Positions 26,459-35,232 are shown, numbered from the stretch's first letter. The stretch: 64,000 bases of DNA from Acinetobacter sp. ASP199 (GCF_022700675.1 NZ_CP062182.1:2294001-2358000); one strand, 5' to 3'. Numbers and translations are program-made. The notes: generated from the letters alone by a model not told the origin.

Positions 26459-26638
26459 TTACTGAAGCTCTTGTGCGATAAATGGCGGTTTAGACAAGCG
26501 ATAGTCATGATCATGTACGGGCATCCCGCCTATGATCATGGTTCTGACTTCTGTCTTCGGTTTATTCATTTTATCATTATCACAGCCAGCCAGACTGGAC
26601 AGCAATAATACAAGCACAGCATAGGATAGATTTTTCAT
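26459..26638 (-). CDS. 59-residue lipoprotein
   Basis: The ATG at 26638 is preceded by a strong GGAGGG site. The product starts MKNLSYAVLVLLLSSLAGC, a complete type II signal peptide with the lipobox cysteine at residue 19. A 40-residue polar tail follows, with VHDHDYRLSKPPFIAQELQ at the end. A dedicated terminator follows at 26387-26414. The good ribosome-binding site, lipobox and terminator make this a likely real gene despite its size. The PVHDHDYR segment could bind metal, but nothing shows that. No family recognised. Confidence 0.75.
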   Translation of the reverse strand: MKNLSYAVLVLLLSSLAGCDNDKMNKPKTEVRTMIIGGMPVHDHDYRLSKPPFIAQELQ

Positions 26639-26818
26639 TTGCTACCCTCCTGACAAGATTCCCTTTGTTCTAGATTAGCATTACATGTCTATTTTTCATT
26701 CAATTATTTTGTGACAAGCTGCATCATACAAGCGTGCAATTACTGAATAAGAATTAAAGTCACTTTCGGGTATGCTCGACTTGGTTATACTGTTGTCATT
26801 CTCATTTTTAAATTCACC

Positions 26819-27694
26819 ATGTTTGATTCAATTGCCCAGCAAGTCATAGACCAAAGCCTGAATATACATAGTATGCAACTGACCATGCGCCGGCTGGATC
26901 TGGTGCATCCACAGATCTCGGGCAACAAGTTCTTTAAGCTGAAATATAATTTTCTGCAAGCACAACAGCAAGGTTTTAAAAAGCTACTGACTTTTGGCGG
27001 TGCCTATTCAAATCATATTGCAGCGACGGCATATGCGGCACACCAGTTTGGTTTTGAAAGTATCGGCATTATTCGTGGTGAAGAGCTTAAAGAGAAGCCC
27101 TTAAATCCTACGCTAAAGACCGCACAGGACTTTGGCATGCAGTTGCATTTTGTTAACCGTGAAGATTATCGACGTAAGCAGCAACCCGAATTTTTGGCAG
27201 AATTACAACAACAATTTCCGGATCATTATGTGATTCCTGAAGGCGGCACCAATATGTTTGCCATTCAAGGCTGCCGGGAAATTTTAACACCTGAAGATCA
27301 ACAGTTTGATGTGATCTGTTGTGCAGTTGGCACAGGTGGTACCATTACAGGACTGATTGAAGCCAGTCAAAATCATCAGCAAGTTTTAGGTTTTTCTGCA
27401 CTGAAAGGGACATTCTTAACTGAAGATGTCGCCAAACTGACCAACAAGAAGAACTGGCAGATTATAGATGACTATTGCTGTGGGGGTTATGCCAAAACTA
27501 CAGCTGAACTGATTCAGTTCATTCAGAACTTTGAAGCTGAACACACTATTCCTTTAGAACAGATCTATACCGGGAAAATGCTCATGGGTCTGACTGACCT
27601 GATTACAAAGGGTTACTTCCCTGCTGGATCAAAGCTCTTGGTTATTCATACTGGAGGCCTGCAAGGCAGACTCCCTGCGCTTCGTAATGATTAA
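26819..27694 (+). CDS. PLP-dependent ACC deaminase/D-cysteine desulfhydrase family enzyme
   Basis: 291 residues with the fold-type II PLP pattern. The cofactor lysine lies in SGNKFFKLKYN (about residues 34-44), followed by TFGGAYSNHIAATAYAA for substrate and phosphate contacts, and a glycine-rich loop CCAVGTGGTITG later. The family includes 1-aminocyclopropane-1-carboxylate deaminase and D-cysteine desulfhydrase; in bacteria of this kind the latter activity, or a general D-amino-acid lyase, is more likely. Its 3' end overlaps the convergent gene's stop by 4 bp. Substrate not determined. Confidence 0.82.
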   Translation: MFDSIAQQVIDQSLNIHSMQLTMRRLDLVHPQISGNKFFKLKYNFLQAQQQGFKKLLTFGGAYSNHIAATAYAAHQFGFESIGIIRGEELKEKPLNPTLKTAQDFGMQLHFVNREDYRRKQQPEFLAELQQQFPDHYVIPEGGTNMFAIQGCREILTPEDQQFDVICCAVGTGGTITGLIEASQNHQQVLGFSALKGTFLTEDVAKLTNKKNWQIIDDYCCGGYAKTTAELIQFIQNFEAEHTIPLEQIYTGKMLMGLTDLITKGYFPAGSKLLVIHTGGLQGRLPALRND

Positions 27695-28017
27695 ACTGGA
27701 GTGATTGGCTCATTATTATTTAAAGCCATCAAGCCTTTGGCTAAACGGTAAATGTGCCAGATAAACACTACAAACAGAATCCCGAATCCAATCAGAATCG
27801 TGGTTAATAAGCCACCGATCAGATAACCAATTAAACTAACCCAGAAAGTTCGAATCTGCCAGTCGCTATGACTTTCCAGCCAGGTGCCGCGCATTTCATC
27901 ACGTTTCAGATAGTTCATAATAATGGCGACAAATGGGGTCAGGCCAACAAAGAAACCCAGGATATATAAAATATAGGTGATCAGATTATATTGTTTTAAT
28001 TGTTCGATATTCGCCAT
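27691..28017 (-). CDS. DUF4870-like small membrane protein
   Basis: 108 residues with three hydrophobic segments (about 11-35, 57-76 and 73-90). The arrangement resembles DUF4870/Tic20-like proteins, with YLKRDEMRGTWLESHSDWQIRTFW between the first two helices. It is an inner-membrane protein of unknown role. Its stop overlaps the end of the PLP enzyme gene tail to tail by 4 bp. No terminator is visible between them. Confidence 0.75.
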   Translation of the reverse strand: MANIEQLKQYNLITYILYILGFFVGLTPFVAIIMNYLKRDEMRGTWLESHSDWQIRTFWVSLIGYLIGGLLTTILIGFGILFVVFIWHIYRLAKGLMALNNNEPITPV

Positions 28018-28201
28018 CAGTCTTTCTCCCTGGGCTGTTTATCCTCATCTATAAAACTATAGAAGCAGCCTTTCAGAATTTCAAATCAGTTGTGATGAAT
28101 GTCTGATGCGTATCTGTAATTCAATTTGCTTCGGGATGAATAGAGAAAGCTGAAATAAAATTGTCTATAATGCTTTCCTTTTCTTCTCCCTTGAGTGTGT
28201 C

Positions 28202-29401
28202 ATGTCTTCCAAGCAATACGATGTTTTAGTCATAGGTGCAGGTGCGTCAGGTTTAATGACAGCATATATGGCTGCGCAACGTGGTCGTCGTGTTGTCGTG
28301 GTTGAAAAAGCCAACAAGGTTGGTAAAAAGATTTTGATGTCTGGCGGTGGTAAGTGCAACTTTACCAATCTGTATGTCGAGCCAGAAAATTTCATCTCGC
28401 ATAACCCGCATTTTGTCATTTCAGCCCTGACCCGTTATACCAACTGGGACTTTATTGGCATGGTGTGCGAGTACGGTATTGAATATGAAGAACGTAAGCA
28501 TGGTCAGCTGTTTACCCTAAATGGTGCTAAAGAAATTCTGGCGATGCTGTTGTCTGAATGTGACAAGACCGGTCTGGTCGACATTAAAACCAGTTGTGAA
28601 GTGAAAGCAGTCAATGCGGTAGATGATCAAGGTTTCCAGGTGGCAACGTCTTTGGGATATTTTGAAGTTGAATCTGTAGTGGTGGCTTCCGGCGGCCTAT
28701 CCATTCCGACGCTGGGTGGTTCTGGTATTGGCTATGAGATTGCCAAACAATTTGGTCACTATATCTATCCTACCCGTGCCGGTTTGGTGCCCTTCACCTT
28801 CTCGGATAATTTTAAAGAAGTCACAATGCGCTTAAGTGGTAATGCAGTAGAAGCAACATTATCCAATGAGCTAAACAGCTTTACTGAAGCCCTGCTGTTT
28901 ACCCATCGTGGTCTAAGTGGTCCAAGCTCGCTGCAACTGTCTAACTATTGGGACGTCGGTCAAAGCTTTAAGGTCGATTTCCTGCCAAGCGTTGATCTGT
29001 TTGATTTCTTTAAATCTAAAAAACAAAACCAGCCAAAAGTCTTGTTGCGTACGCTACTTACCGAACATCTACCAAAAAGTGTGGTACTGGAATTACAAAA
29101 TCTGATCTGGACTGAAGTTGCAGAAACATCGATTGGCAATATCAGTGATGACAAACTGGAACAGATCGCCAAACGTCTACACGGCTTTGAAGTGAAACCA
29201 TCAGGCACCGAAGGCTATCGTACTGCCGAAGTGACGTTGGGTGGTGTAGATACTACGGAAGTCTCTTCAAAGACGATGGAAAGCAAGAAACAGAAAGGCT
29301 TGTTCTTCGTCGGTGAAATCCTGGATGTAACCGGGCATCTGGGTGGATTTAACTTCCAATGGGCCTGGTCATCTGCCCATGCCGCATCGGAATATGTTTA
29401 A
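28202..29401 (+). CDS. HI0933/YhiN-family FAD-dependent oxidoreductase (BaiN-like)
   Basis: 399 residues. The N-terminal dinucleotide-binding motif is VLVIGAGASGLMTAYMAA, followed by the family hallmark KILMSGGGKCNFTN. Near the C-terminus are TLGGVDTTEV and LFFVGEILDVTGHLGGFNFQWAW, the final FAD-contact region. Members are soluble flavoproteins named after HI0933 or BaiN, whose physiological substrates are mostly unsettled. A MITE has inserted only 5 bp beyond its stop codon, so the native 3' end of its transcript may now be set by the MITE hairpins. Confidence 0.88.
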   Translation: MSSKQYDVLVIGAGASGLMTAYMAAQRGRRVVVVEKANKVGKKILMSGGGKCNFTNLYVEPENFISHNPHFVISALTRYTNWDFIGMVCEYGIEYEERKHGQLFTLNGAKEILAMLLSECDKTGLVDIKTSCEVKAVNAVDDQGFQVATSLGYFEVESVVVASGGLSIPTLGGSGIGYEIAKQFGHYIYPTRAGLVPFTFSDNFKEVTMRLSGNAVEATLSNELNSFTEALLFTHRGLSGPSSLQLSNYWDVGQSFKVDFLPSVDLFDFFKSKKQNQPKVLLRTLLTEHLPKSVVLELQNLIWTEVAETSIGNISDDKLEQIAKRLHGFEVKPSGTEGYRTAEVTLGGVDTTEVSSKTMESKKQKGLFFVGEILDVTGHLGGFNFQWAWSSAHAASEYV

Positions 29402-29406
29402 TCAAT

Positions 29407-29614
29407 AGAGTACTATCATAAATTATTTTTTAATCATTAAAAAATAATCAGGAAAATTCCCTCTCCTTGTAGGAGACTTGCGGAGCATGTTCCTCAGGGA
29501 GAGGTTTTTCTAAGAAACCCCCTCATCCTAACCTTCTCCCAGAGGGAGAAGGAACTTTCAATATCCATTTATATATGAATATAACGATCATTTTTTGATT
29601 TATGAAAGAGATCT
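29407..29614. mobile_element. MITE with IS5-like ends (copy B, 208 bp)
   Basis: The left end AGAGTACTATCATAAATTA (29407-29425) matches the copy A left end at 15 of 19 positions, and the next bases TTTTTTAATCA keep matching. The right end, AGATCTCTTTCATAAATCA read inward from 29614, is identical to copy A. The element is flanked by AAT at 29404-29406 and 29615-29617, a 3-bp duplication. The right-hand 80 or so bases are almost identical to copy A; the interior differs by a replaced hairpin module after CTTGCG. It lies directly behind the HI0933-type gene. No coding capacity. Confidence 0.82.
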
Positions 29615-29673
29615 AATAATTAGGGTCCTATTTATAAAACAACTCTACTAAGTCGTCTGGAACAAGTATTTAC

Positions 29674-29826
29674 TCACTCCAAATAGTCTGTTTTAAACAG
29701 CTTAAGATTGGCTGTATTTTCAATACGGTCAATCGTCAGCTGCATTTTTCGAGCTGCTTCTTGCAGATAAAGTGGTACTTCAGCTGCTCTAGATGACATG
29801 AATTTGTACTGTAATGCTTTTAACAT
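29674..29826 (-). CDS. 50-residue basic/amphipathic small protein
   Basis: The ATG at 29826 follows AAAGGAG at a good distance. The product runs MLKALQYKFMSSRAAEVP and ends TANLKLFKTDYLE. It has no signal peptide or membrane helix. The middle (LYLQEAARKMQLTIDRIE) could form one amphipathic helix. The support is the ribosome-binding site and an open frame ending cleanly between the MITE and the next small gene. I recognise no family; a real short protein is likely but unproven. Confidence 0.5.
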   Translation of the reverse strand: MLKALQYKFMSSRAAEVPLYLQEAARKMQLTIDRIENTANLKLFKTDYLE

Positions 29827-29955
29827 ATTATTAATCTCCTTTGTCTTTATATTTTTAATGCAAGAAAGATACCAAAATAATTTTAGTATTCACTTGAATA
29901 TTATATATTTATTGTAGACTAGATTATATTACATGTGTATGACAAGGAGTTTTTC

Positions 29956-30123
29956 TCAGTTAAACTCATCTGTCTCCGGTATGTTCTTTTCCAGCGCTTG
30001 CTCAGACCGCTCATCCTCTTTGCTCTTAACAAAAATAAATCGATAGGCAGCGGTGAAAAAGCCAATCGTAATTCCCGCGATGATTAAAGGTGCCAGGACT
30101 TTATTCGGTTTTTTTGCATTCAT
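29956..30123 (-). CDS. 55-residue single-pass membrane protein
   Basis: The ATG at 30123 is chosen among three closely spaced ATGs because only this frame stays open; GAGGAAAA lies upstream. A short basic N-terminus (MNAKKPNKV) precedes one membrane helix, LAPLIIAGITIGFFTAAYRF, and an acidic tail (KSKEDERSEQALEKNIPETD). It lies just downstream of the mechanosensitive channel gene on the same strand, but the channel's terminator lies between them. No family recognised. Confidence 0.55.
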   Translation of the reverse strand: MNAKKPNKVLAPLIIAGITIGFFTAAYRFIFVKSKEDERSEQALEKNIPETDEFN

Positions 30124-30145
30124 TCATTTTTCCTCATGACTGAAT

Positions 30146-30175
30146 AAAATCGACCACTTAAGCGTGGCCGATTTT
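30146..30175 (-). terminator. Terminator of the mechanosensitive channel gene
   Basis: AAAATCGACCAC / GTGGCCGATTTT pair with one mismatch around a TTAAGC loop. The T tract follows on the minus strand. It lies 17 bp past the channel stop. Confidence 0.78.
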
Positions 30176-30191
30176 ATTTGATTGAAACAGG

Positions 30192-32018
30192 TTAATTCGG
30201 GTCATCTTTCTTTGGATGACTATCAACATTCGGCTCGTCTTCACCTGTAGAGCCAAATGGATTATTGGCTGGTGGATGAGTCGGATCGATGTCGAGCGAA
30301 TCTGGTACGGCCTGATCTACATCTGGAGTGACCTGATCAATACCCGACGCTTCATCATCCTGCGGGGCAGTAGTGAGTGTTGCAGGGGTACTATTCGATA
30401 AGTCCGTACGCATAGGTGCATTGTCATCAGGTTCTTGATTGGCCACGATACTCGCTCCTGTTGTAGTAGCTGGTTCAGTCGCAGAAGTCGTACTACCTGA
30501 ACCAAAAGCTGAAGTCATGATATCAGTATCTTTTTTCAAGAGATTTGGTTCTTTGCCTTCACGTTTGGCTTTATCAATCAAATCCGTCAGAACACGTTCT
30601 GCCGGCTGACGACCACCAAGACCGAATGCCAGAGCAAAAGCCACTGCTACTGCGCCCAGAGTCAGACCGAATGCCAGGTTTACGATCGAATCGGCAATGC
30701 CCATTGCGCGTAAGCCCATTGCAACTACCAGACCCATAATCAGGACACGAACCAGATTGGCTAACCAGCGGGAACTGTTATATTCACCGCGCTGCACTAC
30801 ATTCGCAACCACATTTGCCAGCCAGAAGCCAACCACCAGAATCACTGCGCCGAGCAGGATGTTCGCACCGAAGTAAATGAACATCGCAATCAGGCTACTC
30901 ACCTGTTCAAAGCCAAGACGGTTCGCCGCTTCAGACACAGCAAACAGCATAGTGAACAGAATGATCAACACACCCACAACATGGGAAATTTTAGTCGTAC
31001 CCAGGAAACGTTGTAAGTCGAGCTTGGCCGGAACTTCATCTACACCCGTGCCTGCCAGAACTTCAGTCACCAGTTTGGCAACCAGTTTCGATACCACATA
31101 AGCCAGTATCAGAATCAGGGCTGCGGCAATGATATTTGGAATGGCATTCATTACCTCATAGAGCATTGCGGTGGCAGGTTGTGAAATTGCTTCAATACCG
31201 AGTGCTTCAAAGGCAATAATCAGGGCTGTAATGATGATTACAGCAAAGATAAAGGAACCAATCAACTGAGGAACATTAGAGTTCTTGAAGATGCCAACTT
31301 TTTCTGCCTGTTGCTGTACGTTCAGACTACGCAGTAAGCCTTCGACAATGCCACGGATGATTTTCGCCAGAATATAACCGACAAAAATAATCACGCCGGC
31401 AATGAAGATATTAGGCAGATAACCAACCACATCATTGACCATATTCTGAACTGGATAAAGCAGACCGCTTAAACCCAAAATCGAGAGCACGATAGGCAGG
31501 AATAACAGCAGAATCAACCAGTAAATAATTTCACTGATATTCTCACTGAGTGGCTTTACCCCGACTTCTGAACTGAGTTTTTCATCCAGTTGCGTGCGAT
31601 CAAGCAGCTTCTGTAGTCCCACCTTAACCAGATTGGCAACAATCCAGCCGATGAATCCGACAGCAATCGCAGCAAGCAGTTGAGGGATAAACAACAGGAA
31701 GCGCTGAATCATATTACTGAACGGTCCACTGACATTGGTCAGATTTAGCACATTCAATGCACCAATGACTGCCATAATCAGGATTAACCAGAAGACAATT
31801 CGCGTGATGATATTTTCAATATTGGAACGATGACCAGTCGCATGGCTAAGTCGCTCATTGGTCCCTAATTTTTGCAAGACTTTTTTTACACCTGCAGAGA
31901 CCAGCAATGCAATGACCCAGCCGATCAGCAGGATTGCCACTGCGCTTAATATGGGATGAAACTGTTCCCAATAGTACATGGCGTCATAACCGCCTGGGCC
32001 TCTCATATATTCATTCAT
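30192..32018 (-). CDS. MscS-superfamily channel with repeated TM-helix modules
   Basis: 608 residues. Several copies of the conserved TM-helix module occur (for example LLAAIAVGFIGWIVANLVKVGLQKLL, and later LPNIFIAGVIIFVGYILAKII and IPNIIAAALILILAYVVSKLV), giving about 11-12 membrane segments. The last is a glycine/alanine-rich helix, NLAFGLTLGAVAVAFALAFGLGG, like the MscS pore helix. Residues from about 515 on form an unstructured, acidic, Thr/Ser/Pro-rich cytoplasmic tail of about 95 residues. The family is linked to osmotic gating or membrane-stress sensing. GAGGG precedes the ATG at 32018. Confidence 0.82.
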   Translation of the reverse strand: MNEYMRGPGGYDAMYYWEQFHPILSAVAILLIGWVIALLVSAGVKKVLQKLGTNERLSHATGHRSNIENIITRIVFWLILIMAVIGALNVLNLTNVSGPFSNMIQRFLLFIPQLLAAIAVGFIGWIVANLVKVGLQKLLDRTQLDEKLSSEVGVKPLSENISEIIYWLILLLFLPIVLSILGLSGLLYPVQNMVNDVVGYLPNIFIAGVIIFVGYILAKIIRGIVEGLLRSLNVQQQAEKVGIFKNSNVPQLIGSFIFAVIIITALIIAFEALGIEAISQPATAMLYEVMNAIPNIIAAALILILAYVVSKLVAKLVTEVLAGTGVDEVPAKLDLQRFLGTTKISHVVGVLIILFTMLFAVSEAANRLGFEQVSSLIAMFIYFGANILLGAVILVVGFWLANVVANVVQRGEYNSSRWLANLVRVLIMGLVVAMGLRAMGIADSIVNLAFGLTLGAVAVAFALAFGLGGRQPAERVLTDLIDKAKREGKEPNLLKKDTDIMTSAFGSGSTTSATEPATTTGASIVANQEPDDNAPMRTDLSNSTPATLTTAPQDDEASGIDQVTPDVDQAVPDSLDIDPTHPPANNPFGSTGEDEPNVDSHPKKDDPN

Positions 32019-32180
32019 GTTGTCATGCCCTCTATGGTTTTACTTTATTTATAAGTATTTACAGACTTCTTTTTTGGAAAGTTGTAAAGCCGTTTGTTGT
32101 GCACTATTCACATTAGAATTTGAGCTTTTTTTATTCAATTGAGAAATGCACAACTACAACAAATCCGCACATTAGATTGC

Positions 32181-32213
32181 AAAAAAGCCCTGATTCTTAA
32201 CCAGGGCTTTTTA
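32181..32213 (-). terminator. Terminator of the 124-residue protein gene
   Basis: The stem AAAAAGCCCTG / CAGGGCTTTTT around ATTCTTAAC, immediately beyond the stop on the minus strand. Confidence 0.85.
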
Positions 32214-32222
32214 AGAGGGTGC

Positions 32223-32597
32223 TTACTGACCTGCACCTCGACTAGATCCTTCCGAGTCTGTTGCTACACCAACATCCATACCTCCCGCTGTATCTTCTGC
32301 AGTCGCTTCAGTCGTACCCGTAACTCCACTTAAGTTCGCAGGCTGATCCAGATCCTGACTACGCCCTGCCTCTGACTGAACTGGAGTCGTATTGTTCATG
32401 GTGGCTGGTTGAGATTGTGGATTTGGATGATCCGGAGGTGCTTCTTTTGGTGAAGGCTTAATATCGGCAAACATATAAAGCAGCAGCGCCAGCAGGAAGA
32501 TACCCACCAAAATCAAAATATAGACAGGAATTCTTTTCTTCTGGCGTGTATCTTCATCATAGTCTGAAGGTGGTGTTTTGTTGAAATCATTAGCCAT
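32223..32597 (-). CDS. Single-pass membrane protein with disordered Pro/Thr-rich tail
   Basis: 124 residues from the ATG at 32597, which follows GAGGA; two upstream alternative starts add only a few residues. A charged cytoplasmic N-terminus (DEDTRQKKRIP) leads to one membrane helix (VYILILVGIFLLALLLYMFA). About 70 residues of P-, Q-, T-, E- and G-rich disordered sequence follow. It is the gene immediately upstream of the channel on the same strand but has its own terminator. Its tail composition resembles the C-terminal tail of that channel. Function unknown. Confidence 0.65.
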   Translation of the reverse strand: MANDFNKTPPSDYDEDTRQKKRIPVYILILVGIFLLALLLYMFADIKPSPKEAPPDHPNPQSQPATMNNTTPVQSEAGRSQDLDQPANLSGVTGTTEATAEDTAGGMDVGVATDSEGSSRGAGQ

Positions 32598-32734
32598 AAC
32601 CATCCTCACTGATTTTTATTCATGTGTGGATTTCATCATAACAAGCTGATTTTTAACTTGTGTGACAAAAATAAGTGAGATGGTGACGGCGTGTAAGTCT
32701 GTAACAGCGCAGAATTTTCTACGCTATTGGTTGT

Positions 32735-33550
32735 TTAAAATAATCCTTTGCTTTGTTTATGCTGAACTTCAACCGAAGTTTCATGTTCATCTTTCAGCTG
32801 TACGCCTGAAAGCTGCAATGTACAGGATTTTTGCATGAGTGCAATCAATCGCTGAATCGCCAGTGGATAGGACAGACCTGCCGGACGAACATTCGAAATA
32901 CAGTTTCTAAGTGCATCATGGCAGCCTTTAAAAGCATTATAAGTGTAGTAAATTCCCATACTATCAGGTGAACTCAGTCCAGGTCGCTCCCCAATCAGCA
33001 TCACCAGCATTTTGGCTTTTAAAATTTCGGCAACTTCATCGCCCAGCGCAACACGGCTACCTCGGGCGATAATCAAGGGCGCAATATTACAGCCTTGTGC
33101 TTTACAAGCCTCTACCAAGGCAGGAATAAAATGTGTGGTATTTTCTTCAATGGCACGGGCTGAAAGTCCATCTCCCGCAACAATCACCACATCCCAAGTG
33201 TCCTGATGTTCAGCCCGGTATTGCTGCAACATCGCTTTAGATTCATCGGACAGGATACGTCCCAAATCCGGACGTTTTAAATAGAGATCCTTTTCCACCG
33301 CCTGGCTTTTAATTTGCAGAATAGGTAAATTAATTTTGCTTAAACTACTTTTAAGTTGCTCGGCATCAAGAGGTTTAAGTACTGCATCCTTGGCTTGGGC
33401 ATGGGCCAATTGAAATTCCAGACTTGGTCGGGTTGGCAAGCTGCCACCTGCACGTCCCAAGGCAATACGTGCATCGGTAAAAGCCTTTAACTTCTGCCAA
33501 GGATTGTCTTGCAGCTGTGACTGAAATTGCATATCAGGAACCAGTTTCAT
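32735..33550 (-). CDS. eutC: Ethanolamine ammonia-lyase small subunit
   Basis: 271 residues from the ATG at 33550, five bases after AAGGAG; two starts immediately upstream are too close. Family landmarks are ARIALGRAGGSLPT near the N-terminus, DVVIVAGDGLSARAIEEN in the middle and GERPGLSSPDSMGIYYTYN later, the cobalamin-contact region. With EutB it forms the adenosylcobalamin-dependent enzyme that splits ethanolamine to acetaldehyde and ammonia. The eutB stop is 9 bp upstream, so the two are cotranscribed. No microcompartment or reactivase gene is in the window. Confidence 0.95.
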   Translation of the reverse strand: MKLVPDMQFQSQLQDNPWQKLKAFTDARIALGRAGGSLPTRPSLEFQLAHAQAKDAVLKPLDAEQLKSSLSKINLPILQIKSQAVEKDLYLKRPDLGRILSDESKAMLQQYRAEHQDTWDVVIVAGDGLSARAIEENTTHFIPALVEACKAQGCNIAPLIIARGSRVALGDEVAEILKAKMLVMLIGERPGLSSPDSMGIYYTYNAFKGCHDALRNCISNVRPAGLSYPLAIQRLIALMQKSCTLQLSGVQLKDEHETSVEVQHKQSKGLF

Positions 33551-33559
33551 CATCACTCC

Positions 33560-34945
33560 TTAAGACAGCATCAGACGGGAAAATTGTTTTGGTAATTCAG
33601 TCGGCCACTGCAACTGATTCGCTTGCTGAGACAGAATGCCCTGCTGTTGCAGCCAGTGATCAAACTCAGGAGCAGGTTTCAGTCCTAATAACTGACGAAT
33701 ATATAAAGCATCATGAAAGGAAGTGGTCTGATAGTTCAGCATCACATCATCCGAGCCAGGAATACCCATAATAAAGTTCAGCCCAGCATTGGCAAGCAAG
33801 GTCAGCAACACATCCATGTCATCCTGATCGGCATCAGCATGATTGGTATAGCAGATGTCACAGCCCATCGGTACGCCGAGCAACTTACCGCAGAAATGAT
33901 CTTCCAGTCCCGCCCGGATAATCTGTTTACCGTTATACAGGTATTCCGGTCCAATAAAGCCCACCACGGTATTCACCAAGAGCGGGTTAAACTTACGTGC
34001 CACGGCGTAGGCCCGTGCTTCCAAAGTTTGTTGATCGACACCATGATGACCATTACTAGACAAAGCACTGCCCTGCCCAGTTTCAAAATACATCACGTTT
34101 TGCCCCACTGTGCCGCGTTTCAGACTTAAAGTGGCTTCATAGCCTTCCTGTAACAGCGCCAGATTAATGCCAAACCCGGTATTGGCTTTTTCTGTTCCGG
34201 CAATGGACTGGAACATCAGATCGATCGGAATATTCTTGTTAGCTAACTGAATGCCTGAAGTAATATGCGTCAGTACACAGGACTGGGTTGGGATCTCATA
34301 TTCATGAATAATGTGGTCCAGTAATTTTAATAACTCGGACAGGTTTTGCAGGTTATCCGTGGCCGGATTAATGCCAATCACCGCATCACCATTGCCATAC
34401 ATCAAGCCATCTAAAATCGAAGCTGAGATGCCCATCAGATCATCGGTCGGGTGATTCGGCTGCAAACGTGTCGATAGCTGCCCTTCCAGACCGATGGTAT
34501 TTCTGAACCGGGTCACTACCCGGCATTTTTTTGCCACTAAAATCAGATCCTGATTACGCATGATCTTGCTTACTGCCGCGACCATTTCCGGGATCAGACC
34601 CATTTTTAAAGCACCCAGTTTTTCGGTAGTGGCATCTGCACTCAGCAGCCAGTTACGAAAATCTCCCACAGTAAAATGCGAGATCGGATAGAAAGCATGG
34701 GCATCATGTTCATCCAGAATCAGCCGGGTCACTTCATCCTGCTCATAAGGAATTAAAGCTTCATTTAGAAACTGCTTTAACGGCACCTCTGCCAGGCACA
34801 TTTGTGCAGCAACACGCTCGGTTGCATCAGTGGCTGCAATTCCCGCCAACTGATCGCCAGAACGTTCAGGAGTAGCCTTAGCCATCAGGGTTTTTAAATC
34901 TTTAAACACATAGTGCTGATTGGCCACATTGATCTGATACAACAT
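33560..34945 (-). CDS. eutB: Ethanolamine ammonia-lyase large subunit
   Basis: 461 residues from the ATG at 34945; another ATG two codons earlier shares the GGGAG site. Recognisable segments include AKATPERSGDQLAGIAA, GLMYGNGDAVIGINPATD and QEGYEATLSLKRGTVGQNVMYFETGQGSALSS, the TIM-barrel active-site region that holds substrate and cobalamin. It is the catalytic partner of EutC. The upstream gene for ethanolamine uptake is a deleted remnant, so ethanolamine must enter by another route if the enzyme is used. The reading frame is intact. Confidence 0.95.
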   Translation of the reverse strand: MLYQINVANQHYVFKDLKTLMAKATPERSGDQLAGIAATDATERVAAQMCLAEVPLKQFLNEALIPYEQDEVTRLILDEHDAHAFYPISHFTVGDFRNWLLSADATTEKLGALKMGLIPEMVAAVSKIMRNQDLILVAKKCRVVTRFRNTIGLEGQLSTRLQPNHPTDDLMGISASILDGLMYGNGDAVIGINPATDNLQNLSELLKLLDHIIHEYEIPTQSCVLTHITSGIQLANKNIPIDLMFQSIAGTEKANTGFGINLALLQEGYEATLSLKRGTVGQNVMYFETGQGSALSSNGHHGVDQQTLEARAYAVARKFNPLLVNTVVGFIGPEYLYNGKQIIRAGLEDHFCGKLLGVPMGCDICYTNHADADQDDMDVLLTLLANAGLNFIMGIPGSDDVMLNYQTTSFHDALYIRQLLGLKPAPEFDHWLQQQGILSQQANQLQWPTELPKQFSRLMLS

Positions 34946-34973
34946 AAGCATATGCTCCCTTTGCTGGATGGTT

Positions 34974-35232
34974 TTAGTTCAGTTCTTTTTCTGCTGCCTC
35001 AATACGGACAAATTCTTCTTCCAATGTATCGGCCATCAGATGATGACGGCTATACAACAGGAAATAGAGAAGCTGTACCACATAGATCGCAGCTGCCATT
35101 AACCAGACTTTTGGATCGACCAGAAAGCCCGCCACCATGGCAATCGCAGCAAGTATCAGCGCAATTGACACGATCACCATACCACCCGGTGCTTTTTAAG
35201 GACGCACCAGATTTGGTCAACATTTCTGACAT
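34974..35232 (-). pseudogene. Ethanolamine permease remnant (internal deletion, out of frame)
   Basis: A start with a good site (GAGGTGGCT then ATG at 35232) opens MSEMLTKSGASLKST, which looks like the beginning of an ethanolamine permease. After about 16 codons the sequence jumps to what reads, in another frame, as the permease C-terminus: APGGMVIVSIALILAA, then a last membrane helix and SRHHLMADTLEEEFVRIE. The two parts meet at GCACC, which fits both sides, suggesting deletion between short direct repeats. A full APC-family permease of this type has roughly 450-480 residues; about 85 codons remain. The position just upstream of eutBC supports the identity. Confidence 0.7.
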
